DNA of 64,000 nucleotides from Oceaniovalibus guishaninsula JLT2003. Lineage in GTDB: Bacteria > Pseudomonadota > Alphaproteobacteria > Rhodobacterales > Rhodobacteraceae. The stretch covers positions 186,001-250,000 of the forward strand of contig NZ_AMGO01000021.1 of NCBI RefSeq assembly GCF_000299575.1. Direction: 5' to 3'. Position numbers and translations under genes: made by a program. Below are positions 6,658 through 16,431 of this stretch, piece by piece. Below the pieces are notes generated by a model. It was given only the letters and a program-made list of their open reading frames with translations, searched no databases and was not told the DNA's origin. Positions within the stretch are counted from its first letter, which is position 1, and every line of letters begins with the position of its first letter.

Positions 6658-9600
6658 TCAGTAATCCTTTTCGAAGAAGACGCCCAAGGTCGAGTTGCCG
6701 TCGTTCGACACCCCGCCCCTGACCTTGACGTTGTCGGTCAGATCGAGGTTCAGGTTGATGTTCGCATCGCCCGAGGCACCGACCGTCACGTCCGTATAGA
6801 GGTTTTCCGACAGGTACTTGCCTGCCCGCAGGCCGATGTTGCCGTCGGCGTCGGTGGTGACGTCCAGATCGTCCAGCCCGGTCTTTTCGCGTAGGGTGGT
6901 GATGATGCCGGTCCCGCCGCGCCCCGCCAGGGTCGCCACCGCCTGTGCCAACTGTGCCGCCTGCAAGGGCGAGATCGAGTCGAGCGACCGTCCGAACAGA
7001 AGCCGCGCCAGAACCTCCTCCTGCGGCAGGTCGGGGCTCGAGGCGAAGGTGATGTCGGGGTCCGAAACCGGTCCTTCGACGATGATGCGGATGGTGACGC
7101 CTTCCGCCTGCGTGCTGGCGACCAGCCGCACGACTGGCACGAAATCGCCCTGAAGGGTGATCTGCCCCTCGTCCAGTTCCAGCCGGCGACCGAGCAGGTT
7201 CAGCCGGCCGCGGATCAGGTCGAACTGGCCCGAGGGGATCACATCGGTCGTCGTTCCGGTCAGCCGCAGACGGCCGCCCAGCTCGGCATCCAGTCCACGG
7301 CCCCGCACGAAGATCCGTGTATCCGACACGATCAGCACGTCCAGCGGATAGGACACGCCGATACTCCGGCCGCCTCCCTCGTCCGCATCCTCGATCAGGC
7401 CGGCACGGTCGCGCGTCGCGCGCACGGCCGCAGGTTCGTTGACATGGACCAGCCCGTCGGGGATCGGCCCCGTCCCGCCCAGCCCGGTCGAGGGGATGCG
7501 CACCTCGGTCTCGTCCAGACCGATCCGGCCGGATATGCGCGCGCCGCCGGTCAGCGAACCGTCGAGGGTGATGTCGCCATCGGCCTGCGTGCGGTAGAGG
7601 TTGGGATCCTCGAATACCAGATTCCGCAGGACCAGCCGCAGGTCGGCATCGTATCCCGGCGTCAGCGAAATGGGGCCCGACACTTCCAGCCGCCCGCCTG
7701 CCTGCTTGCGCGCGCGTCCATCCAGCACGGCGCGCCCGTTTTCCAGCCGCGCGGTCAGGGCGATCTGTTCCAGCACGATGGACAGGTTGGGCAGCACGGC
7801 GCGGGCATCGCTTGTCGTGACCGTGCCCGACAGCGAGGACAGTGCCAGCGGCCCGTTCAGTCCGAGATTTGCGCGGGCCGTGCCGGACAGGGATCTGGGT
7901 TCGATGAACGGGTTCGCCACGACAAGCGGAATCGTGCCGTCGATGGCGAGGTTCGCGCGCCCGAACGTCTGCGCGACCGTTCCGTCCACGGTGGCGGCGA
8001 TGCCGGCCGGCCCGGTCAGGCGCATATCGACCGAGATATCGCGCCCAGCCTCGCCCATACGACCCTGCGCCGTCACCGGACCGTTGAGGCCCGGAACGAA
8101 ACCGCCGAGATCCGCAAGCCGCGCGTCGAAGGTCAGGTCGCTTTCCCCGCCCAGCAGCGTGCCGCTGGCATTGGCCGACACCCCCGGCGCATCGAGGTTC
8201 AGTTGCCGCACGCGGATCGGCGCATCGGCCCCGTCGCGCGACGCATCAAGTGCCAGCGTCGCACGCCCGGCGAACAATCGGTCCGCGTCGGGGATGCCGA
8301 TGCGCAGCGATTGCGCGGTGGCGTTGGCCGTGACATCGAATTGGCTGCCATCCGCCTGCGCGCTGCCCTCGACGCTCAGATCCACGGATCCGCCCAGTGA
8401 ACGACCGGCGACGCGCGAGAAGCGCGCCAGATCCGTTGCCTGCAAATCGGCCTCGCCGCTGATCCGCAGGGCGCTGTCGTCGTTCAGACCGGCCACATCC
8501 GCCATCGCATCCAGCATCACGCCGGCGCCGTCGCCATCCACCGAAACCTGCCACGCCTCGGCCGTTTCATCGGCAACGATGGTCAGCCGCCCCTCGCCCG
8601 ACAGTTCCGGCACGACCTGTCCCAGATCGGGGAAGACCAGCGACAGGCGCGCGGCATCGTCCTGCGTGCCGTATTGCCCCGATCCGGTCAGACGCACCTG
8701 ATCGTTCGACAAAGCCAGCGACGGCACCTCGATCCTGTCGCCATTGCGAACGATCCGGCCATCCAGGTCGGTCACGCCGGCGAAAAGGCGGTTCAGATCC
8801 GGCTGGCCGACGGCAAGGTCGCGGGCCTGACCGTCGACGGTCGCGTCGATCTGCGACAGATCCAGCCGCGCGCTTCCCCTGACGCCCAGGTCCAGGCTGC
8901 CGCCCAGACCGCGGCCCGCCACGTCCGAAAAGCGCGCCAGGTCCTGCACCGTCACGTCGAGATCGGCCTCGGCCAGCGGCGACGGCGCGTCGAGTTCGCT
9001 GATCGTCCCGTTTCCGTCGATCCGCACGCCCGCGCCCGATCCGTCCAGCGTCACTGTCCAGATGCCGGCATCCTCCTGCGCATCCAGCGTCAGCGTGGCG
9101 GGTCCGGACAGCGACGGCAGCACATCGCCCAGTTCGGCCATCCGCACATCGGCATCGACGAAGCCCGCGCCGTCGACATACCGCGCCTCTCCCGTGGCAG
9201 TGATCTGCGGATTGGTAAGGCTGAACCGCGGCACCAGCACGTCCGCGCCGTTCTTTGTCGCCTCGACGGCAAGCTCGGTCTGCCCCTGCAGCAGACGGTT
9301 CAGGTCGGGCTGGCCCAGTTCCAGCGATCCGGCCTGGCCCGCCGCCTCGATCGACACATCCGACAGATCGGTGCGCCCGGATCCGGTGATTTGCAGATCG
9401 ACGGACCCGCCCAGTTCCCGACCCGCGACGCCCGAAAATCTGGCAAGGTCGTCCGCCTGCACCGAGGCGCGCCCTTGAAACAGCGGTGCGTCGGCTTCGG
9501 GATCGGTCAGCGTCCCGTCCGCCATCGCCGTCGCGCCCGCCGCTTGGGCATCGAGGTCCATCACCCAGCCGCTGCCCTCGTTGTCGGCGGCAAAGCGGAC

Positions 9601-11409
9601 GGTTCCGGCACCCGACAGGGCGGGATCAACGACGCTCAGGACGGGCAGGCGCAGGTTCGCGCGGGCCGTGCCGCTGTCGGCAGCCAGATCGGCGCTCGCC
9701 TCCAGCGAAATCCCGCTGCCCTCGACCGAAAGCTGGGGCACGCGGGTGCCTTCCGCATCGCGGGCGGCGCGCAGGGTAAGCGTGGTCTCGCCGTCCAGCA
9801 ACCCGCCAATCTGCGGAATGTCGAGCGCCAGATCCTGCGCCGTGCCGTCCAGCGCCACGTCGAAGGACCGCGCCAGGATCGCGGCCTGCAAATCCAGATC
9901 GGTTGTCAGAGACCCGGCAAGCGACCGGCCCGCCAGCGCCGAGAAGGCATCAAGATCGGCGATCTGCGTCTGAACGTTCAAGGTCAAAGGAATGTTCTGT
10001 CCGCCGGGATCGAGCTGGCCCTGCCCCGTCAGCGCGACGCTCGCGCCGTTCAGGTTCAGTCGCTCCAGCATCACGGGCGCGCCCGCGGACCAGTCGATTG
10101 CCGCGTTGCCGGTCAGATTGTCGCCCAGCGCCTGCGCCACGCCCGGATCGTCGGTCTGGAAGCCCGCCGCCGTAAAGTCGAGGTTGGCATCCACCTGCAA
10201 CGATTCGCCCTGCCCCGCGATGCGGCCAGTGCCGTCCAACGCCAGACGTTCGACCGCCAGATCGCCCTGATCCAGCCCCGTCACGATCAGCCGCGCGGTC
10301 CAGTCGTCGCCCTGGGCGCTGTCATAGGACACGTCGAGGTCCACGTCCTGCACCGAAATCTCGCCGCCCACGGGTAGCACGACAGGCCCATCCGGCGACG
10401 CGATCCGGCCGGTGAGGGCGATCCGATCGGGTGCGCCGTCGGCCCCGATCACCAGCGATCCGTCAAGGTCGATGGACCGCGCCGACAGGGACAGATCGTC
10501 GATCCGCAACACCCCGTCGGGCAATTGCGCGCCGTCCACCGTCAGCGCGATGTCGGGGCCGAAGAAGGGACGGTATTCGGGGACGAAAAGCGGCGCGATG
10601 TCGCCCGCGATGTCGGCGCCGAAGGTGCGCGCGCCGTCATCGGTCGCGGTGCGCACGGTGCCGGTAAGACGCGGCTCGCCGTCCGTGGCCAGCGCCAGTT
10701 CGGCGGCGAAATCCGACAGCGGCCCCTGCCCCTGCACCGACGCTTGCAGCGCCGGCTTGCCCGGCAGGTTCAGCAGGTTGGCGACGATCCCGTTCTCGCC
10801 CTCGTCCACGGCGATGTCGATGGCCAGATTGCTGTCCGCATCGAACGACACGTCGATGCCGAACGTGCCCTGCCGGTCGTCCACGCGCGCAATTTCCAGA
10901 TCGGTATCCAGCGTTCCGTCCCGCAGCAGCGCCGATCCGTTCACCGACACCACCGCCGGCACGCCGATCACCGGCTGGCCCAGATCGACCTGCGGCACGG
11001 CAAGCCTTTCGATGCGGACGGAAACGGGCAGGTCGGGCAGGCTGAACGGCTTGGCCTCGACCGACGGCACGGACGGGTCGGGCGTCGGAAGGCGCGGCAC
11101 CTCGATGGACGCGGCCGCCAGTTCCTCGACCTCGACCCGGCCGCGCAGCAGGGCGGATCGGTTCCAGTCCAGGACGGCGTCGTTCACCGTCAGCCACGGC
11201 CCTTCGTCATCCGAAATGACAAGCTGGCGGATGGTGGCGCGGGAACTCAGCGCGCCCTCGAATCCGCGCACGTCCACGTCGAAACCGGGACCGGACAGCG
11301 CGTTTTCCAGCAGCCCTTCCAGAAAGCCCGGACCGTCATCGTCGTCCTGCGCCAGAACCGGCAGAACGGCAAGCCCCGCCAGAACGAGGGCGATGCGAAC
11401 GCCCCGCAT
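6658..11409 (-). CDS. tamB: Translocation and assembly module protein TamB
   Basis: The 1583-residue protein has an N-terminal signal anchor (residues 1-20) and a long beta-rich body ending in the conserved TamB C-terminal domain (about 1240-1583, with PSGQFDLIRGRLNLLGRRLEL and LLFGRSL near residue 1471). TamB spans the periplasm, works with TamA in outer-membrane protein insertion, and is related to AsmA-like lipid-transfer proteins. Its ATG shares one base with the tamA stop (TGATG). The middle contains four copies of a repeat of about 169 residues anchored on LARF-S-x-VAGR-LGGS (AGR at residues 493, 662, 831 and 1001). Confidence 0.93.
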   Translation of the reverse strand: MRGVRIALVLAGLAVLPVLAQDDDDGPGFLEGLLENALSGPGFDVDVRGFEGALSSRATIRQLVISDDEGPWLTVNDAVLDWNRSALLRGRVEVEELAAASIEVPRLPTPDPSVPSVEAKPFSLPDLPVSVRIERLAVPQVDLGQPVIGVPAVVSVNGSALLRDGTLDTDLEIARVDDRQGTFGIDVSFDADSNLAIDIAVDEGENGIVANLLNLPGKPALQASVQGQGPLSDFAAELALATDGEPRLTGTVRTATDDGARTFGADIAGDIAPLFVPEYRPFFGPDIALTVDGAQLPDGVLRIDDLSLSARSIDLDGSLVIGADGAPDRIALTGRIASPDGPVVLPVGGEISVQDVDLDVSYDSAQGDDWTARLIVTGLDQGDLAVERLALDGTGRIAGQGESLQVDANLDFTAAGFQTDDPGVAQALGDNLTGNAAIDWSAGAPVMLERLNLNGASVALTGQGQLDPGGQNIPLTLNVQTQIADLDAFSALAGRSLAGSLTTDLDLQAAILARSFDVALDGTAQDLALDIPQIGGLLDGETTLTLRAARDAEGTRVPQLSVEGSGISLEASADLAADSGTARANLRLPVLSVVDPALSGAGTVRFAADNEGSGWVMDLDAQAAGATAMADGTLTDPEADAPLFQGRASVQADDLARFSGVAGRELGGSVDLQITGSGRTDLSDVSIEAAGQAGSLELGQPDLNRLLQGQTELAVEATKNGADVLVPRFSLTNPQITATGEARYVDGAGFVDADVRMAELGDVLPSLSGPATLTLDAQEDAGIWTVTLDGSGAGVRIDGNGTISELDAPSPLAEADLDVTVQDLARFSDVAGRGLGGSLDLGVRGSARLDLSQIDATVDGQARDLAVGQPDLNRLFAGVTDLDGRIVRNGDRIEVPSLALSNDQVRLTGSGQYGTQDDAARLSLVFPDLGQVVPELSGEGRLTIVADETAEAWQVSVDGDGAGVMLDAMADVAGLNDDSALRISGEADLQATDLARFSRVAGRSLGGSVDLSVEGSAQADGSQFDVTANATAQSLRIGIPDADRLFAGRATLALDASRDGADAPIRVRQLNLDAPGVSANASGTLLGGESDLTFDARLADLGGFVPGLNGPVTAQGRMGEAGRDISVDMRLTGPAGIAATVDGTVAQTFGRANLAIDGTIPLVVANPFIEPRSLSGTARANLGLNGPLALSSLSGTVTTSDARAVLPNLSIVLEQIALTARLENGRAVLDGRARKQAGGRLEVSGPISLTPGYDADLRLVLRNLVFEDPNLYRTQADGDITLDGSLTGGARISGRIGLDETEVRIPSTGLGGTGPIPDGLVHVNEPAAVRATRDRAGLIEDADEGGGRSIGVSYPLDVLIVSDTRIFVRGRGLDAELGGRLRLTGTTTDVIPSGQFDLIRGRLNLLGRRLELDEGQITLQGDFVPVVRLVASTQAEGVTIRIIVEGPVSDPDITFASSPDLPQEEVLARLLFGRSLDSISPLQAAQLAQAVATLAGRGGTGIITTLREKTGLDDLDVTTDADGNIGLRAGKYLSENLYTDVTVGASGDANINLNLDLTDNVKVRGGVSNDGNSTLGVFFEKDY

Positions 11410-13205
11410 CAGAAAGCCTGCCCTATGCCGACATAGACCTCGACGCCGTTGTCGTCGTCGCCCATCACGGGCGCTGCGACATCCAGCCGGATCGGTCCGA
11501 TGGGGGTCAGGTAACGCAGGCCCAGTCCGGCACCCGCCTGATCGTCGCTGTCGCTGCCCGGAAAGCTGTCGCGCCCGACGATGCCGTAATCGACGAAGCC
11601 GACCAGCCCGATCCGTTGCGTCACCTGCCCGCGCAGTTCCGCCTGCAAACCGACGAAGGACGCGCCGCCAGAATCCACGCCGTTGTCCAGCGTGACGCCG
11701 AGCGACTGGTATTCGGTGCCACGCACCGTTCCGCCGCCGCCCGAATAGAAGCGGTAATCGTTCGGCACCTCCTCCAGATCGGCGCCCAGGATCGACCCGG
11801 CCTGCACCCGACCGGCCAGCATCACGCGGTTTTCGGCCCCCAGCCCCAGATAGGCGCGGCCGTCGACGGTCAGTCGTCCGCCGGTGCCGGTGGCGTCGTT
11901 CAGTCCCGCGAACGGCGTCAGCCCGGCCTTCAGATAGAACCCTTCGGTCGCGTTCAGCGGCGCGTCGCGAGTGTCATAGACACCTTCCATCGGCAGGTTG
12001 ACCAGCAGGTAATCGGTATCGCCTGCATCGTCCGTCACGCTGGCATAGCGCAGGCCCAACGCGGCCGAAACGGTCAGCGCGTCGTTCACGCGGCGGGTAT
12101 AGCCGAAGGCCAGCGATGCCGTGTCGGATTCGAAATCGGGTTCGTCCAGATGGGCGATCTCGCCCTCGATGAAGAAGTTCGTCTCGGGGTTGAAGGTCGC
12201 CGGACGCTCGAACCGGCCCTTTATGCCGTAATCCATGCCGTCCGTCTGCCCGCCGATCCCCGAAACCGACGCGTCGAAGCGCAGCCGCTCGGCCCCGCCC
12301 AGCAGGTTGCGGTGCAGCCAGAACGCCGTCAGTGCCGCGCCGTCCACGGTCGAAACCTCGGCGCCGAAACCGATACGCCGGGGTTTCTGCGCGGCCAGTT
12401 GCGCGATGATATCCATGCGGTTGCCCGGCCCCAGGGCATCGGCTTCGGTCAGGGCCACGGACGAAAAAACGCCCGTCTCGCGCAGCCGGCGCGCGGCGTC
12501 GTTCAGCTCCTCGGGCGAGAAGACTTCGCCCGTGGGAAGCCCCGCAATGGCGCGCAGGCGTTCGGGCCGGACCGACGTGTCGCCTTGCAAAACCAGATTG
12601 CCGAACGTCACCCGCGGGCCGGGGGCGATGTCGATATCGACCGCCAGCGTGTTGCGTTCGTGCTGCGCGACGACCGTCTGATCGGCGATCTCCGCCTTGG
12701 CCATGCCCACGTCGCGCCACCCCCCGACCGCCGCCGCCGCCGCGTCCTCGATGATCGGGGACCGGGCGGGTTCGCGCACGGCGAATCCGTCGGGCAGTTC
12801 GGTGCCGGGCGCCAGAGGGTCGATGCGCGTCTGCGAAAAGCGGTATCGCGGCCCCGGATCGACGTTGACGGTGATGCTGTCGATCCGGCCGATCCGCGCC
12901 AGGGGCGGGATGCGCGCGGCCTCGGTCCCGTTCACGAGAACGTTGATCACCGCGCCATACCGCGCCTCGGCGTAAAGCGCGCCGATCAGGCGACCGTATT
13001 CCGCCCGCGCATCGGCCAGCAATTCCTGCGGATCGGTGACATCCTCGGCGTCCGCCGCAACCAGAAGCGAGACGTTGCGCAACTTTTCCTCAAGCTCGCC
13101 GCCGCCCGCCACGCGGAACGTGATGTCCTGCGCCGCGACCGAATGGGCGCATGTCACCGCGGCGATACCGGCCGCGCAGATAATCGTCCGTCCCAACCCG
13201 ACCAC
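11409..13205 (-). CDS. tamA: Outer-membrane TamA/BamA-family protein
   Basis: The product (about 598 aa) starts with a signal peptide (GRTIICAAGIAAVTCAHSVA), followed by POTRA-type domains (about residues 30-250) and a C-terminal 16-stranded Omp85 barrel (bacterial surface antigen domain) ending in GIGQAF. TamA pairs with TamB to assemble outer-membrane proteins, and the genes overlap by one base. No ATG lies before the signal peptide. A GTG at 13205 and a TTG at 13196 behind a GGGGGTGG stretch are the likely starts; I give the GTG. Confidence 0.9.
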   Translation of the reverse strand: MVGLGRTIICAAGIAAVTCAHSVAAQDITFRVAGGGELEEKLRNVSLLVAADAEDVTDPQELLADARAEYGRLIGALYAEARYGAVINVLVNGTEAARIPPLARIGRIDSITVNVDPGPRYRFSQTRIDPLAPGTELPDGFAVREPARSPIIEDAAAAAVGGWRDVGMAKAEIADQTVVAQHERNTLAVDIDIAPGPRVTFGNLVLQGDTSVRPERLRAIAGLPTGEVFSPEELNDAARRLRETGVFSSVALTEADALGPGNRMDIIAQLAAQKPRRIGFGAEVSTVDGAALTAFWLHRNLLGGAERLRFDASVSGIGGQTDGMDYGIKGRFERPATFNPETNFFIEGEIAHLDEPDFESDTASLAFGYTRRVNDALTVSAALGLRYASVTDDAGDTDYLLVNLPMEGVYDTRDAPLNATEGFYLKAGLTPFAGLNDATGTGGRLTVDGRAYLGLGAENRVMLAGRVQAGSILGADLEEVPNDYRFYSGGGGTVRGTEYQSLGVTLDNGVDSGGASFVGLQAELRGQVTQRIGLVGFVDYGIVGRDSFPGSDSDDQAGAGLGLRYLTPIGPIRLDVAAPVMGDDDNGVEVYVGIGQAF

Positions 13206-13342
13206 CCCCGGTGCTTTGCCGTGACAGTAGAAAGCTGATCGACGCTTGGCCAGCGGCCTTGCGGTCACGTTTTCGCAGCGGGGCCGACAGGAACTTCCGC
13301 GCCACACCAACGCTTTTTCCCGCATAACCGAAGGAGGACGCC

Positions 13343-13606
13343 ATGGCCCGCAATCACGGACCCCAGATCAAGGACGACGAGACCTATCAGGCCCTGCGCG
13401 ACGACGGCGCCAGCAAGGAAAAGGCCGCCCGCATCGCCAACGCCCAGGCCAACAAGGACATGCATCCCGGCAAAAAGGGCGGAAAGGCCCCCGCCTACGA
13501 GGACTGGACGAAGGACGACCTTTACGGTCGCGCGCAGGAGCTGGATATCGAAGGCCGGTCGGACATGACCAAGGACGAACTGATCGAGGCCCTGCGCAAC
13601 CATTGA
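13343..13606 (+). CDS. DUF7218 / Rho N-terminal-like small protein
   Basis: This 87-residue hydrophilic protein begins MARNHGPQIKDDETYQALR, a pattern of a small alphaproteobacterial family (DUF7218), and ends in a SAP-like helix-extended-helix related to the Rho N-terminal domain (WTKDDLYGRAQELDIEGRSD, then KDELIEALRN). A strong AAGGAGG precedes the ATG. A nucleic-acid-binding role is suggested by the SAP-like end, but the function is unknown. GGAAC 53 bases upstream hints at stress control, with a poor -10 element. Confidence 0.8.
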   Translation: MARNHGPQIKDDETYQALRDDGASKEKAARIANAQANKDMHPGKKGGKAPAYEDWTKDDLYGRAQELDIEGRSDMTKDELIEALRNH

Positions 13607-13630
13607 TGCCGGCCCGCCTCGGTCGGGTCC

Positions 13631-13664
13631 GCAGCCTAAGGCATGCCGATGCCGTCTAGGCTGC
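13631..13664. terminator. Stem-loop between convergent genes
   Basis: GCAGCCTA (13631-13638) pairs with TAGGCTGC (13657-13664), and an inner GGCA/TGCC stem extends it. It lies between the stops of the DUF7218 gene and the MscS gene, so it probably ends transcription from both sides. There is no U-tract. Confidence 0.5.
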
Positions 13665-13690
13665 GATTCGGCCCGATTTGCGTTCAGGGA

Positions 13691-15010
13691 TCAGTCCTTC
13701 GCTACGGCAACCGCGTCTTCCCCCAGCATCCGCACCTCGCGCTGCGGGAAGGGGATGCTGATGCCGTGCGCGCGAAAGGCATCCCAGAGCGCCAGAAACA
13801 CATTGCCGCGGATATTGGTCAGCCCGCCGGTCGGATCGGTGATCCAGAAGCGCAAGATATAATCGACGCTGCTGTCACCGAAACCGACGATGTGGCAGAC
13901 CGGGGCACGCGCCGACAGGACGCGCGGCACGCCTTGGGCCGCTTCGACGGCAATCCGGCGCACCAGATGCGGATCGTCCGCATAGGCGCAGCCGAAATGG
14001 ATATCCAGCCGCACGAACGGGTCGGAATGGGACCAGTTCACCACCTGCCCGGTAATCAGATCCTCGTTCGGGATCAGGAATTCCTTGCCGTCCCGCGTGG
14101 TGATCGACGCATAGCGCGCACCCAGCGTGTGCACCCAGCCGAAGGTCTGGCCCAGGCTGATGACATCGCCCGGCTTGATCGACTTGTCGAGCAGGATGAT
14201 GACGCCCGAGACAAGGTTCGACACCACCTTTTGCAGACCGAAGCCCAGCCCGAGACCGATGGCGCCCGACAGGAACGCCAGACCGGCCAGATCGACGCCC
14301 ACCGCCTCCAGCCCCAGAAACAGCGCCGCGCCGTAAAGCGCGATTTGCAGCACCTTGACCGCCAGCACCCGCATCGAGGGGCTGATATCCTCGTTCCGGC
14401 GGATGCGATCGCCGCTGGCGCGCGACAGGAACCGCGCCACGACGAAAAGCACGGCGACGATGACCACCGCCTTGATCAGCGTCAGAAGGCTCAGCCGGAC
14501 CTCTCCGAAGCCCAGCGCCAGCCGGTCGAGAAAGGCGGTCGTCTCGTCCGTCAGGCCCAGCAGGTAAAGCGTGACCCAGACCCACAGGCCCCAGCGCACC
14601 ACGGTCCGCAGGATCGGGTTGCGCACCAGACGGGCGGCAAAGATCACCCCCAGCCAGGCCGATCCCAGCGTCGCGGCCATGTCCACGATGTAGTATTTCG
14701 ACGGAAAGACATAGATCGCCCGCAGGATCCACGTGACCGCCCAGGCCAGCACGACGAACCAGATCAGTTGCAGCCGCCGGTTCACCACCAGCAGCATCCT
14801 GATCTGCCACGTGGGCCGGTCCAGCCCGCGCATCCAGTCGCGCATGGGTTCGGTCGTGAGCCTGCGCAGGATCCATGCCGCCGCCAGAACCACGAGGATC
14901 AGCACGATCTGAAGCACGCGGCTGGGCAGCAGCATGTTGCGCCACCAAAGCTCGGCCGTGCGCCACAGCGCGTCGAACTGCTCGATCAGGATGCGCAGGG
15001 CGTCGTCCAT
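13691..15010 (-). CDS. MscS-family mechanosensitive channel
   Basis: The 439-residue product has about five membrane helices and a C-terminal MscS core. The pore-lining helix and beta domain are visible as SGAIGLGLGFGLQKVVSNLV, then SGVIILLDKSIKPGDVISLG and the EFLIPNEDLITGQVVNWS segment. MscS-type channels release solutes during hypo-osmotic shock. The N-terminal helices beyond the MscS core mark it as one of the larger family members. A GTG at 15013 lies immediately before the ATG at 15010; the choice changes one residue only. Confidence 0.92.
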   Translation of the reverse strand: MDDALRILIEQFDALWRTAELWWRNMLLPSRVLQIVLILVVLAAAWILRRLTTEPMRDWMRGLDRPTWQIRMLLVVNRRLQLIWFVVLAWAVTWILRAIYVFPSKYYIVDMAATLGSAWLGVIFAARLVRNPILRTVVRWGLWVWVTLYLLGLTDETTAFLDRLALGFGEVRLSLLTLIKAVVIVAVLFVVARFLSRASGDRIRRNEDISPSMRVLAVKVLQIALYGAALFLGLEAVGVDLAGLAFLSGAIGLGLGFGLQKVVSNLVSGVIILLDKSIKPGDVISLGQTFGWVHTLGARYASITTRDGKEFLIPNEDLITGQVVNWSHSDPFVRLDIHFGCAYADDPHLVRRIAVEAAQGVPRVLSARAPVCHIVGFGDSSVDYILRFWITDPTGGLTNIRGNVFLALWDAFRAHGISIPFPQREVRMLGEDAVAVAKD

Positions 15011-15061
15011 CACGGCACGATGACGCGCCGGTGGCCGTGCGGCAAGCCGGTTCGCCGCTCC

Positions 15062-15511
15062 CTAGCCGTCGCCCGCCCCGCAGGCGGCGTAGCCCATCCG
15101 TATCGTATCGATATAGGGCGCCATGGCTTCTTCGCGGCTCATCCGCTGTTCGCGGACGAACATGTCGTAAAGGTCGCGCGGCGCGATCCGGGCGCCCAAC
15201 TGTTCGCCGACGCAGCCGCAGGTCTCGACGCACGTTCCGTCGCCGGTATCCTCGCAGGCGGCAAGGCATGTCTCGACCGATGCGCGGACGAATCCTTCGT
15301 GGTTGGCCCGAAGCGAGTCTTCGCTGGGCTGGGGCTGGCCGCCGGACGCGCCGACGAAGCCGCCGATAAACAGCAACGCGGCGACCGCGACACCCGCCAT
15401 GCGCCCTTGCCGGCGGGGCATCCGTCGCGACGCCAACAGCGCGACCAGAAGTCCCGCCAAGACAGGCAGCACCAGACGCGCCGAAAGATAACCGATCTGC
15501 TCGCCCGTCAT
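15062..15511 (-). CDS. Two-helix membrane protein with a Cys-rich C-terminus
   Basis: I do not recognise this 149-residue protein. It has a short N-terminus, two hydrophobic helices (about residues 13-30 and 40-57), and a C-terminal domain with seven cysteines, spaced in the pattern CLAAC-x8-C-x3-CGC followed by a late CGAGDG end. With two helices both ends are on the same side of the membrane. AGGG lies before the ATG at 15511. The paired cysteines could form disulfides if periplasmic or bind metal if cytoplasmic. The upstream neighbour is a divergent TSUP exporter. Confidence 0.65.
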   Translation of the reverse strand: MTGEQIGYLSARLVLPVLAGLLVALLASRRMPRRQGRMAGVAVAALLFIGGFVGASGGQPQPSEDSLRANHEGFVRASVETCLAACEDTGDGTCVETCGCVGEQLGARIAPRDLYDMFVREQRMSREEAMAPYIDTIRMGYAACGAGDG

Positions 15512-15644
15512 CGCATCCCTGCCAATGTGCATCCGTTCGACAGCATTCGCTGCCGGCACCGATACCGTCAATCGCTTTTGGCCGGTCCGGGCAAATCCAT
15601 GCCCGGCCTTCCGTCCGCCCCGGCGCGGCGCTAAGGGCACCTTT

Positions 15645-16388
15645 ATGATCGACGCGCTTATCCTTCTGGCGGCGGGGTTCCTGGCCGGTATCGTCAACGC
15701 CATCGCGGGGGGCGGCACGTTCCTGACCTTTCCCGCCCTCGTCGCGGTCGGCGTGCCGCCGATCCTTGCCAACGCCACCAGCGCCGTCGCGGTGCTGCCG
15801 GGCTATGTCGCGTCGGTCGTGGGGTTCGGCCCGGCGCTGCGGATGCTGCCCCGGCGCGGCGTCGCGCGGATCGTCGCGGCGTCGGCGGCGGGGGGGATCG
15901 CGGGCGGTGCGCTTCTGCTCGTCTCGTCCGAGGATGTCTTCGCCGTCGTCGTGCCGTTCCTGCTGCTGGCCGCCACGGCGGTCTTCGCCTTCGGCAATGG
16001 CCTGCGCGACAGGCTGGCCGCAAGCCGCTTCGCCCTGGCGCCCTTCGGCATCGCCAGCAGCCTCGTCGTCGCGATCTATGGCGGGTATTTCAACGGCGGC
16101 CTGGGGATCGTGCTTCTGTCGCTCTACGCGCTTTGGGGGATGACCGATCTGAACGCGATGAACGGCCTCAAGGTGCTGGTCTCGGTCATCGTGTCGGTCG
16201 TCTCGGTGGCGACCTTCGCGCTGGGCGGGCTGGTGCTGTGGCCGCAGGCGCTGCTGATGGCGGCGGCGGCGGTGGCGGGGGGCTATGCCGGCGCGCGGCT
16301 GGCGCGCATCCTGCCCGACCGGATCGTGCGGGCCTTCGTGGTCGTGACCGGCCTTGCGGTCGGCATCGTGTTCCTGCTGCGGCTTTGA
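15645..16388 (+). CDS. TSUP (TauE/SafE) family membrane exporter
   Basis: The 247-residue protein is a TauE/SafE-type permease with about eight hydrophobic helices and the family's inverted repeat signatures: GIVNAIAGGGTFLTFPALVA near residue 15 and GGYFNGGLGIVLLSLYALWG near residue 145. Family members export sulfite, sulfoacetate or related sulfur compounds; the substrate here cannot be read from sequence. No sulfur-metabolism genes are adjacent. Confidence 0.9.
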   Translation: MIDALILLAAGFLAGIVNAIAGGGTFLTFPALVAVGVPPILANATSAVAVLPGYVASVVGFGPALRMLPRRGVARIVAASAAGGIAGGALLLVSSEDVFAVVVPFLLLAATAVFAFGNGLRDRLAASRFALAPFGIASSLVVAIYGGYFNGGLGIVLLSLYALWGMTDLNAMNGLKVLVSVIVSVVSVATFALGGLVLWPQALLMAAAAVAGGYAGARLARILPDRIVRAFVVVTGLAVGIVFLLRL

Positions 16389-16431
16389 CGCGGCTTGCCC
16401 GGATCGCGCCGGAAGTGTATCGGATCGGGCC

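Noticed and set aside
13290-13314. EcfG promoter before the DUF7218 gene
   Set aside because: GGAAC is present with a 16-base spacer, but the -10 element reads CGCT instead of CGTT, so I do not annotate it as a promoter.
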